Positions 33,552 through 43,643 are shown, numbered from the stretch's first letter. The stretch is 48,377 nucleotides of DNA from Cellulomonas hominis (GCF_901521055.1 NZ_CABEGA010000032.1:1-48377), one strand, 5' to 3'. A program made the numbers and translations. Notes: generated by a model from the sequence alone, not told the origin.

Positions 33552-33794
33552 ATGGCAGAACGTCATCTGAAGAGGTGGTTCATCGTCGCAGTGACGGCGA
33601 CGGTGGCGGCGGTGATCTCGTACGCCGTGTCGTTCTCGATCGCGTTCGATCGCAGCGATGTGGGTCAGGACTCCGGAACTGCAGGAGCCATCGTCTGGCC
33701 CGCGGCACTCGTCTCCGTCGCCGGTGTGATCGCCAGCGTCGCCCTGTTGGCCGTATGGCTCTCACGGCGCGGCAGTCGAGCAGTGAGCGCGTAG
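33552..33794 (+). CDS. Small two-helix membrane protein, unknown function
   Basis: This 80-residue protein has a basic N-terminus (MAERHLKRW) followed by two hydrophobic segments, about 9-32 and 44-68, and a short Arg-rich tail. No family is recognised. It lies inside the segment bounded by the DUF1275 direct repeats, so it may have come with an inserted element. The upstream ribosome site is only partly convincing (GGTGAAACGGGGGC). Confidence 0.5.
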   Translation: MAERHLKRWFIVAVTATVAAVISYAVSFSIAFDRSDVGQDSGTAGAIVWPAALVSVAGVIASVALLAVWLSRRGSRAVSA

Positions 33795-33829
33795 ACGAGC
33801 GGAACGCAGCGAGGGGCGGGAACACCGAG

Positions 33830-33947
33830 CGGTCGTGCTCGCCGCGATCGAGACCACGCCCGCCGGACCGCCGGGTCCACCCGGCCCGCGGCGTCGGCGG
33901 TCGCCGCGCGGGACGAGGTCGGGGACTGACCCGGTCGTCCCGCCTCG
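33830..33947 (+). repeat. Direct repeat, copy B (remnant of the DUF1275 3' end)
   Basis: This is the diverged second copy of the DUF1275 gene end (see 33113). The gene-free stretch 33795-34274 holds this remnant and, at 34048-34083, CGCTGTCATC and TGACAGCGAA words. The same words make up part of the inverted repeat at 39889. I see no gene there. Confidence 0.85.
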
Positions 33948-34274
33948 TCCGCACAGCGCGACGCCCGCCGAGCAGCGTGCTCGAGGGGTGTCGTCTGACA
34001 GCGTTCCTCGGCATCGTCGACCAGCCATGTCGCTGGTCAGCGGAGTGCGCTGTCATCGCGGACACCTCAGGGCTGACAGCGAAGATCGGACAGCGCGGAC
34101 TTCGGGGCCGTCTCCCACACGCGCCCGTGGTGGGCGGACACCCGGTCGGCGCAGGTAGAGAGTCCGAGCGGGCACACTCGGTCGCTGGAGATGACAGGCG
34201 AGGCCAGCACACGACGATTCGGTGTCCTGCCGGACGCAGGCACCAGGGATACGGGCGGACGTAAGCTCAGCACC

Positions 34275-34679
34275 GTGCCCACTACCACTGCGCAGCAGCG
34301 CAATGCCGTCTCCGAGGGCATCGCCCTTGGCTTCGCCATGTGTGACCTGGACGAGTTGCCGTTCGACAAGCTCCGCATCGACCTGGCGTTCGACTACGCC
34401 TGGCGTCAGTGGCCGCACGCGCACCGATTCCCGCAGGTTCAGACGGACCTGCGCAACGGCACCGACCCGGTGTGGGTGATGACCCACGCAGACGAGAAGA
34501 AGCAGGTCTGGAACCTCTTCTGGGACCGCAGCGCAGGTTCGAGCATCCGCATCTACGCGCGCTCGCGGTGGGAGGACGATTTCGACGCCGACGCTATCGC
34601 CTCGATGGTCGACGACGACATCCCTGCGGAGGACTGGATGACCTTCGCGCAGGACTTCTTGAGGGCGTTCGAGCGGTAG
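34275..34679 (+). CDS. Hypothetical acidic protein of the island
   Basis: This 134-residue protein has many Asp, Trp and aromatic residues (FDYAWRQWPHAHRFPQ near 40, EKKQVWNLFWDRS near 72, DIPAEDWMTFAQDFLRAFE at the end). No family is recognised and no signal or membrane segment is seen. GTG 34275 follows a TAAGCT box by seven bases, fitting a leaderless message. The next 312 bp (34680-34991) contain no gene that I can support. Confidence 0.55.
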   Translation: MPTTTAQQRNAVSEGIALGFAMCDLDELPFDKLRIDLAFDYAWRQWPHAHRFPQVQTDLRNGTDPVWVMTHADEKKQVWNLFWDRSAGSSIRIYARSRWEDDFDADAIASMVDDDIPAEDWMTFAQDFLRAFER

Positions 34680-34991
34680 TGCAGGACCGACCGCATAGAG
34701 CGCGCTCTCCAGACAACGCCGCTCGGTCCACCTCGTAGACACCGACGGAGCCAGACCCCGTCGCGTTCGGCGGACCAGATCACCCCGCCCGATCGCGCGT
34801 CATGGCCGTCGCGGTTTCAGGGCTGCGCGAGCAGACCTGCGAAGACTGACATCCGAAGCGCTGCAGCTCCGGTGATCACCCCTGCACGAGACGCAGAGGC
34901 CCAAGGCGCTGCAGACGCCGGCTCCACCCCGGGACGCAGCCGTCCGTAGGCCGTTGGGGCGAGCCGCAGGATTCCCGCACGTATATGCGGC

Positions 34992-35385
34992 ATGGAGATC
35001 TCTCAGCCCGAATCCCGCCCCTTCGAGCTGGTGCTCACCTGCCTACGACGTCCGCGTCGGCGAGCATGTGCTCGCGGGAGGCGCGTGGCGCACGGTGTTC
35101 GGTTTGGTGCTGTCGGTCGCCGAGTTCGAGTCGCTGCGTGCGATAGAACCGACGAGCGCGTCGGACATCCCCGTCCAGCAGCTGCTGGCCACCCGTGGAC
35201 GTCGCGTGGTGAACGCGTACGACGTCACCGCGGCAACCGTCGAGAGCGCGCTCGCCATGGGCTGCCTGGTGCTGCACGTCCAGGACGAGCGTCCGGGCGG
35301 GTGGGGGCACAGGGCCGGGCTCCTCGTGGTGTTCGCCTCGGACTTCGTCCCGGTGCGGCTCGCGAACTGCGGTCCCGGCATGTGA
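34992..35385 (+). pseudogene. Hypothetical gene with a probable one-base frameshift
   Basis: ATG 34992 begins MEISQPESRPFELVLT and the frame then degenerates. The +1 frame continues sensibly as AYDVRVGEHVLAGGAWRTVF through to TGA at 35385. Removing the T at 35040 would join them into a 130-residue protein with a compact beta-rich look. It may be a real decayed gene or an assembly error. The family is unknown. Confidence 0.55.
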
Positions 35386-35398
35386 ACGTCACCCGGCG

Positions 35399-35935
35399 TC
35401 AGCGTGAGCCGCGTCGTCGGCGCCTCGCCAGCTCGACGGCGAGCGCACCGACAGCGAGGGTCGCCAGCCAGCGCCGACTGTGACGCGCACCGCCTCGTTG
35501 GGCAGGGTCGGTGCTGACGGTCGTCAGCGCGCCGCGCTCTGAGACGACGGGGCGTGGCGCGAGCTCCACCTTCCAGACGCGGTACTCGGCCACGCCGAAC
35601 GCGACCGCCGCCACGACGATCATCGTGCCCGCACCTTCGACGATTCCCATCCGGTCGAGGATGAGCGCGTCGCCCTGCTCGGGGAATGTCATCGCTACCG
35701 CGATGTAGTCCCCCTGAAGCAGAAGCACCGCGAGCAGGAACGTCGCGGCCCCCGCGGCGAGCTTGCGCACGGTCCGCAGAAGAGCACCGTTCGAGAGCAT
35801 CGCGGCGAAGACACCCGCCCAGATGACCACTCCCGGCATCACGAAGGCGGGAAAGCGCTCGAGCGCGATCTGCGTCCAAGGTGCGACGAACAGGACCAGC
35901 ACGGCGACCGGCGGGAACCAACGCTTCGCGTTCAC
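35399..35935 (-). CDS. Putative four-helix membrane protein
   Basis: This 178-residue protein has hydrophobic segments at about 8-24, 29-48, 57-80 and 98-115, and a last Ala-rich segment before an Arg-rich end (about 155-178). The family is not recognised. It is transcribed divergently from the SLATT gene with 189 bp between them, so a link to the defence module is possible but not shown. GTG 35935 follows a TAGGAA box closely, consistent with a leaderless or near-leaderless start. Confidence 0.6.
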   Translation of the reverse strand: MNAKRWFPPVAVLVLFVAPWTQIALERFPAFVMPGVVIWAGVFAAMLSNGALLRTVRKLAAGAATFLLAVLLLQGDYIAVAMTFPEQGDALILDRMGIVEGAGTMIVVAAVAFGVAEYRVWKVELAPRPVVSERGALTTVSTDPAQRGGARHSRRWLATLAVGALAVELARRRRRGSR

Positions 35936-36124
35936 GCGGTTCCTATCGGCACGAGGTGGATCCTGTGGACCATCGAGACGTGATCGCGTCCAGCCTCTTT
36001 CTACGCGCGAGCACGGCTCATCCCCGCCCGCCGGCGCGGTCGTGTCGGAGGTGCCCTCTACCCTCAGCACCAGATCACCGGCACGTGACCGCTGAAGCGC
36101 CAGCACGAGAGGAACTGCCTGACG

Positions 36125-36721
36125 ATGAGCACCGTCGCAGTCCCGTCGCCGGAGAGTGGTGATCGCGACCTGCTGCTCGCGCAGATCCGCGAGGCGTACG
36201 GGCGCACCGCCTACGCGCACAAGACGCATGAGAAGCAAGCCGACATGTACGCAGACAAGCATCGTTCGCAGCGACGCTGGAAGGTGGCACTCACGGCGGT
36301 GAGTTCCGGTGCGTTCCTTGCGTCGCTGTTCGGCCTCGTGCTCGACGAGCAGTGGGCGGCGCTGGCGACGTCGTTCATCGCCGTCGTCGTGTCTGCTGCG
36401 ACCCTGGGCGACAAGACGTTCCGGTACGGCGAGGACATGCAACAGCACCGAGAGACGGCCACGAAGCTGTGGGCCGTGCGCGAGTCCTACATGTCCCTGC
36501 TGGTGGATCTGCTCGCTCGCTGCGTCACGGTGGAGGACGCCCGCGCACGCCGGGATCAGCTTCAGGAGGAGGCCGGCGCCGTGTACAAGGACGCCCCGCG
36601 GACCACCGAGACGGCGTACGGACGCGCGCAGGATTCCCTGAAGGGTGGTGAGCTCACCTTTTCCGAGGCCGAGCTCGACGAACTGCTCCCGCCAGCCCTG
36701 CGGTCCCACCGGGAGGGGTGA
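36125..36721 (+). CDS. SLATT-domain membrane effector of a CBASS-type system
   Basis: This 198-residue protein matches the SLATT architecture: an N-terminal helix rich in charged residues (AYGRTAYAHKTHEKQADMYA), two adjacent transmembrane helices at about 52-73 and 77-95, and then a long soluble helical region (HRETATKLWAVRESYMSLLV onward). SLATT proteins are predicted pore-forming effectors that act when a cyclic nucleotide is made. The gene directly precedes a CD-NTase and its stop lies just before that start, so the pair is co-expressed. The family call is by pattern and gene context. Confidence 0.82.
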   Translation: MSTVAVPSPESGDRDLLLAQIREAYGRTAYAHKTHEKQADMYADKHRSQRRWKVALTAVSSGAFLASLFGLVLDEQWAALATSFIAVVVSAATLGDKTFRYGEDMQQHRETATKLWAVRESYMSLLVDLLARCVTVEDARARRDQLQEEAGAVYKDAPRTTETAYGRAQDSLKGGELTFSEAELDELLPPALRSHREG

Positions 36722-36723
36722 CG

Positions 36724-38019
36724 GTGTCCCAGACCAGTGACATCTTCGAGGGGCTCCTCGCCAACCTGAAGGTCGACAACGCAGCCGACATCGCTGCCCG
36801 GCGTGACCAGATCACCAAGGTCCTCAACCACGAGTTCCGTGACCTCGACGGGTCGACCGGCAACCAGATGATGGTGGGCTCGTACGGACGCCATACGGCG
36901 ATCCGCGGCATCTCCGACCTGGACCTGCTGTACATCCTGCCCGCGTCGCAGCGCGCGACCTACCAGCAGCCCGGCGGCCCGTCGAAGGTGCTCAAGAGGA
37001 CCAGGGACGCGATCGCCGCCCGGTACTCGAAGACGTCGGTGACAGTCGACAGCCTCGTGGTCGTCGTGCAGTTCACCAACTTCATGTTCGAGGTCCAGCC
37101 GGTGTTCGCGAACGACGACGGCAGCTTCGCGTACCCGGACACCCAGTCCGACTCCTGGAAGACGACCAAGCCCCGGGCCGAGATCGATGAGACCAGCCGG
37201 GAGGACAGCCTCACCCACGGCAACCTGCGGCGGCTGTCCAGGTTCGCGCGGGCGTGGAAGAACAAGCACGGCGTCGCGATGGGCGGGCTGCTGATCGACA
37301 CGCTCGCGTACAACTTCATGCAGAAGCACGACACGTACCGGACCGCGAAGTCGGACCAGTACGGCGAGATGGTCCGGGATTTCTTCCTCTACCTGTCCGA
37401 GGAGACCGATCACGCGTTCTACGCAGCCCTCGGCAGCGGCCAGCAAGTCCGCGTGAAGAAAAAGTTCCAGCACCGAGCGAAGAAGGCCCACGCACTCGCC
37501 GTCACGGCGATCGAAGCCGACGGCAACGCCAACGCCAACAAGAAGTGGCGCGCCGTGTTCGGCAGAGCGGTCCCGGAGGTCGCCGCGGTCGAGGAGGCGC
37601 TGCTCGCCTCAACGCCGAGGTTCAGGAACACCGAGGAGTTCGTCGAGGACCTGTTCCCCGTCGACATCCGGTACGACCTGGCGCTCGACTGCACCGTCAC
37701 TCAGGACGGGTTCCGGCCCACGTCCCTGCGTGAACTGTTGCGCTCGCGTCGAATTCTCCAGCCCAGGAAGACGCTCAAGTTCACGGTCGTCCACACGGAC
37801 ACGCCCGAGACGTACGACGTGCGGTGGAAGGTCCTGAACCGCGGCGACGAAGCCGAGCGTCGCGACGAGATCCGAGGGCAGGTCATCCACTCCACCACGG
37901 GTCGTGAGCGCCAGGAGCACACCCGGTTCCGCGGCGAACACCTGGTCGAGTGCTACATCATCAAGAACGGCGTGGTGGTGGCGCGCGACAGCATCCGGGT
38001 GCCGATCTCCGCGGACTGA
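36724..38019 (+). CDS. SMODS CD-NTase with AGS-C-like C-terminal domain
   Basis: This 431-residue cyclic-oligonucleotide synthase of the CD-NTase family senses infection in CBASS defence. The nucleotidyltransferase core has VGSYGRHTAIRGISDLDLLY with G52-S53 and the metal-binding D65 and D67. The third acidic position appears to be E123 in FEVQPVF. A helical domain with KKKFQHRAKKAHALAV follows. The last 95 residues (LKFTVVHTDTPETYDVRWKV to the end) resemble the AGS-C sensor domain. GTG 36724 has GGGAGGGG five bases upstream, and GTG 36718 overlapping the SLATT stop is the alternative. The product nucleotide cannot be predicted. Confidence 0.9.
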   Translation: MSQTSDIFEGLLANLKVDNAADIAARRDQITKVLNHEFRDLDGSTGNQMMVGSYGRHTAIRGISDLDLLYILPASQRATYQQPGGPSKVLKRTRDAIAARYSKTSVTVDSLVVVVQFTNFMFEVQPVFANDDGSFAYPDTQSDSWKTTKPRAEIDETSREDSLTHGNLRRLSRFARAWKNKHGVAMGGLLIDTLAYNFMQKHDTYRTAKSDQYGEMVRDFFLYLSEETDHAFYAALGSGQQVRVKKKFQHRAKKAHALAVTAIEADGNANANKKWRAVFGRAVPEVAAVEEALLASTPRFRNTEEFVEDLFPVDIRYDLALDCTVTQDGFRPTSLRELLRSRRILQPRKTLKFTVVHTDTPETYDVRWKVLNRGDEAERRDEIRGQVIHSTTGRERQEHTRFRGEHLVECYIIKNGVVVARDSIRVPISAD

Positions 38020-38037
38020 GCCGGCATCTGCGGCCCG

Positions 38038-38302
38038 TCACCGCCGGTCAGGGCGCGGACCGCTGAGCCAGCCTCCCCCCCGGCTGACGCGCTGCAACCA
38101 CCGACGGTCGCGCTTCTCGAAGAAGCGACGCAGCGCGGAAGCCTCCGACCGGTCGACGAACGCGCGCGTGCGCTTCCCGCTGAAGTTGACGAACCTGGCC
38201 AAGTCCTGTGGCGGGCCGAACGCAAGCAGGTGAACGAGCGCGCCGATGAGAGCAAGCGCTGGGTCGGGGACAACACCCTGCGGGTGGCCGTGCCGCGGCT
38301 CT
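38038..38302 (-). pseudogene. Possible gene remnant converging on the CD-NTase
   Basis: One leftward frame reads like protein (ALIGALVHLLAFG, then FVNFSGKRTRAFVDR and LRRFFEKRDRRWLQR) and stops 18 bp from the CD-NTase end. A stop codon lies just upstream and no start is visible, so it would be a 5'-truncated remnant. No family is recognised and chance is possible. Confidence 0.3.
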
Positions 38303-38351
38303 CAGAGAGCGATTCGATGACTCCGATATCGGGCCTCGACCGCGACGTCGG

Positions 38352-38540
38352 GGTGCACTCATGGTCGGGGGCCCGCGCGAGATCGCCGAGAAGATCCTGG
38401 ATCTGAGCGCGGAGCTCGGCGTCAACCGGTTCCTCGGGCAGGTCGACCTCGGCGGGATGCCGCGGCAGATGGTCCGCGAATCCATCGAGCGCTTCGGCGA
38501 CGTGGTCGCACCCGCGGTCCGCCACGTCCTGCACGCCTGA
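38352..38540 (+). pseudogene. C-terminal fragment of a luciferase-like monooxygenase
   Basis: The frame GALMVGGPREIAEKIL, then GVNRFLGQVDLGGMP and ESIERFGDVVAPAVRH, ending in TGA 38540, matches the last 60 or so residues of LLM-class flavin-dependent oxidoreductases. Nothing upstream continues the family, so about 85% of the gene is missing. It marks gene decay or recombination in the island. Confidence 0.75.
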
Positions 38541-39043
38541 CCCACCTCCGCGATGCGTGGCGCCGCCCGGTCGATCGTCCGAGCGAGCTCCGCGAATCGC
38601 CTTGGTGTACGAACGGCACCGGAACGGGCCTCAGTTCGAGGCACTCGGGGGTCCCGGACTCGGCTGAGGTGTGTCGCGATTCGGTCTCGAACCGGTGCAG
38701 CACCGCAAGCGGTGGCATGTCGCTCGAGCAGAGCGCCCTGCAGTCGTGTTCTTGTTCCCGCACTGGAATCATGCCGCGCCCGTCGAAGCCCCTGTCCTCG
38801 CGTGCACTGGGCGTCAGCAGCCAGGGGTTCTGCGAGGCGAACAGCCCGTTGATCCGGTTGTAAGCCGCCGTGACAGTCCACGGCTCGTCTGTACGCGCTG
38901 CTGAACGCGTTCGACGCTCGGGTCAGGAGCCCGGAGTTCGACCGCTCCTGAGCCGTGGCCACGCTGGTCCGGGGCGCGAGGCGTCCGTACGGCGGTGGTC
39001 CATGCACGCGTTCGGACATGACCTCGATGTCCGGCGTCGGCGG
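38541..39043. other. Gene-free, probably decayed stretch
   Basis: No intact gene is supported. Several frames give short protein-like pieces (for example LYALLNAFDARVRSPEFDRS on the plus strand near 38895), which fits a degraded region. Confidence 0.5.
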
Positions 39044-39055
39044 TACGTTGCGGTC

Positions 39056-39697
39056 GTGAACCCCAACACGGTTGCCGCAGTGGCCGCTGCCATCGCCGCG
39101 GTCGCCGCGGCGTTGTTCGCCCTGGTGGCTTTGCCCTTCACGATCCGCGCCGCGAATGCCGCGAAGGCTCAGACCGAGTTGCAGCGCCTAGCCGTCGCGG
39201 AAGCGCGGCTGCCCATGCTGTGGGCCGACATCCGCCCGGACACGGAGCATCGGGCGGTCATCTGTCTTTACGTCGGTAACAGCGGGCCTACCACCGCGCG
39301 GAACGTGCGCGCGGTCGTGAGCCCGCCGATCGTCCCAGGTCCCTTCCCGATGTCATGCGAAGCCGGTCAGGACGCTGCCGCTGCCGGCATCGCCTCCCTG
39401 CCGCCCGGCAGGGTGCTTTCCTGGGCGCTCGGGATCGGAAGCGAGCTGCTCAGCGTCGCCAACCAACCCGAGGTCGTGAAGCTGACCCTGACCGGTGCGG
39501 CTCCTGATGGCACAGAGCTCGCCGACGAGCTCACGATTCGGCTAGGCGACATCCGTACGACCCGTGCGACACCCGGGAACCTGGAGGAACTCGTCCAGGA
39601 GTTCAAGCACGCGCGTCGTGAGCGGCGCGAGCACCACCGGGCGATGCTCGACGCGGTCCGCTCCGCCGCGAACGACGACGCAACCGAGATCCACTGA
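39056..39697 (+). CDS. Hypothetical protein with N-terminal membrane anchor
   Basis: This 213-residue protein has one hydrophobic Ala/Val helix at about 5-32, then a positively charged linker and a soluble domain of beta character (ICLYVGNSGPTTARNVRAVV near 70, VVKLTLTGAAPDGTELADEL near 140). A charged helix ends it (EEFKHARRERREHH-type, about 180-200). No family is recognised. GTG 39056 follows a TACGTT box by six bases, suggesting a leaderless message. It is the last gene of the island before nrdF. Confidence 0.6.
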   Translation: MNPNTVAAVAAAIAAVAAALFALVALPFTIRAANAAKAQTELQRLAVAEARLPMLWADIRPDTEHRAVICLYVGNSGPTTARNVRAVVSPPIVPGPFPMSCEAGQDAAAAGIASLPPGRVLSWALGIGSELLSVANQPEVVKLTLTGAAPDGTELADELTIRLGDIRTTRATPGNLEELVQEFKHARRERREHHRAMLDAVRSAANDDATEIH

Positions 39698-39888
39698 CCG
39701 GCAGAGTCGACGAGGCGCCCGAGCGATGTGATCGCTACGTCGAGCTCGTTCATAGGCCGGTCGGCCTCCCGGACGTGCTGAGGCCGGCTCGATCCCTGTG
39801 GGCGGCATAACGGGGACGTGCATTCGCTAGTCCGGACGACCGCCTGGCACCGACCGACCGAGCGTGCTGCTGGTTGCCGCGTCAAGCA

Positions 39889-39926
39889 ATGACAGCGAAC
39901 GCTGGAACTCCAGCGTTCGCTGTCAT
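39889..39926. terminator. Perfect 18-bp inverted repeat at the island-nrdF border
   Basis: ATGACAGCGAACGCTGGA and its exact complement flank AC. It lies 53 bp beyond the nrdF stop, so on the leftward strand it can act as the operon terminator, though no U-tract follows. It could also be an integration or recombination mark, because words from it recur at 34048-34083. Confidence 0.6.
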
Positions 39927-39978
39927 CTTCTGAACTCGGCTGTCAAATGACAACGGGGCGTCCGTGCAGGTCAGCGAC

Positions 39979-40986
<1,008 letters not shown>

Positions 40987-41048
40987 TCACCGCGGCGGCG
41001 GGCGGGCCCGCGAGGTACTGCATCCATCGTGCACCCTGACGCGGGTGC

Positions 41049-41076
41049 GCCGGCCGGGCCCGAGGGCCCGGCCGGC
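41049..41076 (-). terminator. Strong hairpin between nrdE and nrdF
   Basis: GCCGGCCGGGCCC and its perfect complement surround a GA pair, starting 10 bp after the nrdE stop. It looks like a terminator or an mRNA-stabilising stem inside the operon. Confidence 0.7.
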
Positions 41077-41085
41077 GTCATCGGC

Positions 41086-43230
41086 TCAGAGCATGCAGGA
41101 GACGCAGCCCTCGACCTCGGTGCCCTCGAGCGCCATCTGCCGTAGGCGGATGTAGTAGATCGTCTTGATCCCCTTGCGCCAGGCGTAGATCTGCGCCTTG
41201 TTGATGTCACGCGTGGTGGCGGTGTCCTTGAAGAACAGCGTCAGCGACAGGCCCTGGTCCACGTGCTGGGTGGCCTCGGCGTACGTGTCGATGATCTTCT
41301 CGTAGCCGATCTCGTACGCGTCCTGGTAGTACTCCAGGTTGTCGTTCGTCATGAACGGCGCCGGGTAGTACACGCGGCCGAGCTTGCCCTCCTTGCGGAT
41401 CTCGATCTTCGACGCGATCGGGTGGATCGACGACGTCGAGTTGTTGATGTACGAGATCGAGCCCGTCGGCGGGACGGCCTGCAGGTTCTGGTTGTAGATG
41501 CCGTGCTCGCGCACCGACTCCGCCAGCGCCCGCCAGTCGTCCTGCGTGGGGATGTGCACGCCGGCCGTCGCGAACAGCTCGGCCACCCGCGCGGTCCTCG
41601 GGACCCAGGTCCGCTCGATGTACTTCTGGAAGTACTCCCCGGTCGCGTACTTCGAGTCCTCGAAGCCGGCGAAGGCCTGGCCGCGCTCCTTGGCGAGCAG
41701 GTTCGACGCCCGGATCGCGTGGTACGCCACCGTGTAGAAGTAGATGTTCGTGAAGTCCAGGCCCTCGTCGGACCCGTAGAAGATCCGCTCCCGCGCCAGG
41801 TACCCGTGCAGGTTCATCTGCCCGAGGCCGATGGCGTGGCCGCCGCGGTTCGCCCGCTTCACCGACGGGACCGACTCGATGTCGGTCTGGTCGGAGACGG
41901 CCGTCAGCGCGCGGATCGCGGTCTCGACCGACTGGCCGAAGTCCGGCGAGTCCATCGCCAGGGCGATGTTCATCGAGCCGAGGTTGCAGGAGATGTCGCG
42001 GCCGACGTGGTCGTAGGACAGGTCCTCGTTGAACGTCGACGGCGTCGAGACCTGCAGGATCTCGGAGCACAGGTTCGAGTGGGTGATCTTGCCCTTGATC
42101 GGGTTCGCCTTGTTGGCCGTGTCCTCGAACAGGATGTACGGGTAACCCGACTCGAACTGCAGCTCGGCCAGCGTCTGGAAGAAGTCGCGGGCCTTGATCT
42201 TCTGCTTGCGGATCTGGCCGTTGTCGACCATCTCGCGGTACTTCTCGGACACGTTGACGTCGGCGAAGGGCTTGCCGTAGACGCGCTCGACGTCGTACGG
42301 CGAGAACAGGTACATGTCCTCGTTGTTCTTCGCGAGCTCGAACGTGATGTCCGGGATGACGACGCCCAGCGACAGGGTCTTGATGCGGATCTTCTCGTCC
42401 GCGTTCTCCCGCTTGGTGTCGAGGAACCGCATGATGTCCGGGTGGTGCGCGTGCAGGTACACCGCACCCGCGCCCTGGCGGGCACCCAGCTGGTTCGCGT
42501 ACGAGAAGGAGTCCTCGAGCAGCTTCATCACGGGGATGACGCCGGAGCTCTGGTTCTCGATGTGCTTGATCGGGGCGCCGTGCTCGCGGATGTTGCTGAG
42601 CAGCAGGGCGACGCCGCCGCCGCGCTTCGACAGCTGCAGGGCGGAGTTGATGCCGCGGGCGATCGACTCCATGTTGTCCTCGATGCGCAGCAGGAAGCAG
42701 GACACGGGCTCGCCGCGCTGCGCCTTGCCGAGGTTGAGGAACGTCGGGGTCGCGGGCTGGAACCGGCCGGAGATGATCTCGTCGACCAGGTGCAGGGCGA
42801 ACGTCTCGTCGCCCTCGGCCAGCGCGAGCGACACCATCGCGACGCGGTCCTCGAACCGCTCGAGGTAGCGCTTGCCGTCGAACGTCTTCAGCGTGTACGA
42901 GGTGTAGTACTTGAACGCGCCGAGGAAGGTCTGGAACCGGAACTTCTTCGAGTAGGCGTGCTGGTACAGCCGCTTGATGAACGCGCGGTCGTACTGCGCC
43001 AGGACCTCGGGCTCGTAGTACTTGTGCTCGACCAGGTAGTCGAACTTCTCGTCCAGGTCGTGGAAGAAGACCGTGTTCTGGTTGACGTGCTGCAGGAAGT
43101 ACTGCCGCGCCGCCTCCCGGTCCTTGTCGAACTGGATCTCGCCGTCGCGCCCGTACAGGTTCAGCATCGCGTTGAGCGAGTGGTAGTCCATGTCCGGGGT
43201 GATGGAGATGACCTCGGTCGCGTCCGTCAC
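41086..43230 (-). CDS. nrdE: Class Ib ribonucleotide reductase large subunit
   Basis: This catalytic subunit of about 714 residues reduces ribonucleoside diphosphates. It starts near [19 protein letters not shown], has the active-site stretches [15 protein letters not shown] and NLCSEILQ, the radical-chain Tyr pair region and a C-terminal Cys pair in GCVSCML that is re-reduced by NrdH. GTG 43230 overlaps the nrdI stop by four bases. ATG 43269 in the same frame, with a GAGAGG just upstream, would add 13 residues and is the alternative. Class Ib enzymes lack the long N-terminal ATP cone, as here. Confidence 0.97.
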   Translation of the reverse strand: MTDATEVISITPDMDYHSLNAMLNLYGRDGEIQFDKDREAARQYFLQHVNQNTVFFHDLDEKFDYLVEHKYYEPEVLAQYDRAFIKRLYQHAYSKKFRFQTFLGAFKYYTSYTLKTFDGKRYLERFEDRVAMVSLALAEGDETFALHLVDEIISGRFQPATPTFLNLGKAQRGEPVSCFLLRIEDNMESIARGINSALQLSKRGGGVALLLSNIREHGAPIKHIENQSSGVIPVMKLLEDSFSYANQLGARQGAGAVYLHAHHPDIMRFLDTKRENADEKIRIKTLSLGVVIPDITFELAKNNEDMYLFSPYDVERVYGKPFADVNVSEKYREMVDNGQIRKQKIKARDFFQTLAELQFESGYPYILFEDTANKANPIKGKITHSNLCSEILQVSTPSTFNEDLSYDHVGRDISCNLGSMNIALAMDSPDFGQSVETAIRALTAVSDQTDIESVPSVKRANRGGHAIGLGQMNLHGYLARERIFYGSDEGLDFTNIYFYTVAYHAIRASNLLAKERGQAFAGFEDSKYATGEYFQKYIERTWVPRTARVAELFATAGVHIPTQDDWRALAESVREHGIYNQNLQAVPPTGSISYINNSTSSIHPIASKIEIRKEGKLGRVYYPAPFMTNDNLEYYQDAYEIGYEKIIDTYAEATQHVDQGLSLTLFFKDTATTRDINKAQIYAWRKGIKTIYYIRLRQMALEGTEVEGCVSCML

Positions 43231-43643
43231 GCCGGCATCTGTGAGTGTCGCTGCCAAAATCGTCCCCATCCCTCTCGGACGCGCGTGACGTCCTCGGTCG
43301 TTCCCATGAGCTCGAAGGCGTACAGGTACGGGACCTGGCACTTCGCCGCGATGATGTCTCCGGCGATGCAGTACGCAGCACCGAAGTTGGTGTTCCCCGC
43401 CGCGATGACGCCGCGGATCAGGGAACGGTTGGCCTTGTCGTTGAGGAACTTCACGACCTGACGCGGGACCGCGCCGCCCTCGTTGCCGCCGCCGTACGTG
43501 GGGACCACCAGCACATAGGGGTCCCGCACGTGCAGGAACGGCTCCGAGGGACGGAGCGGGATCCGCGTCGCGTCGATGTCCAGCTTGTCGACGAACCGGC
43601 GGGTGTTCTCCGAGACGCTGGAGAAGTAGACCAGGGAGCTCAC
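43227..43643 (-). CDS. nrdI: Flavodoxin-like NrdI protein
   Basis: This 138-residue FMN protein supplies the oxidant for assembling the manganese-tyrosyl cofactor of NrdF. The phosphate loop is [15 protein letters not shown] at the N-terminus, followed by [20 protein letters not shown] and [18 protein letters not shown] 43643 has a GAGGGGGG ribosome site. The gene lies between nrdH and nrdE in the usual order. Confidence 0.96.
   Translation of the reverse strand: MSSLVYFSSVSENTRRFVDKLDIDATRIPLRPSEPFLHVRDPYVLVVPTYGGGNEGGAVPRQVVKFLNDKANRSLIRGVIAAGNTNFGAAYCIAGDIIAAKCQVPYLYAFELMGTTEDVTRVREGWGRFWQRHSQMPA

Noticed and set aside
38422..38772. Leftward 116-codon frame in the island
   Set aside because: It has no family resemblance, an Arg-rich tail and no ribosome site. 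It lies over decayed sequence and the LLM fragment.
39760..39800. tRNA-like 3' end (GGCTCGATCCC) as an attachment site
   Set aside because: No matching acceptor stem, anticodon arm or D arm could be found upstream, so it is not a tRNA.
33240..39950. Prophage or conjugative element
   Set aside because: No integrase, terminase, capsid, relaxase or replication gene is present.
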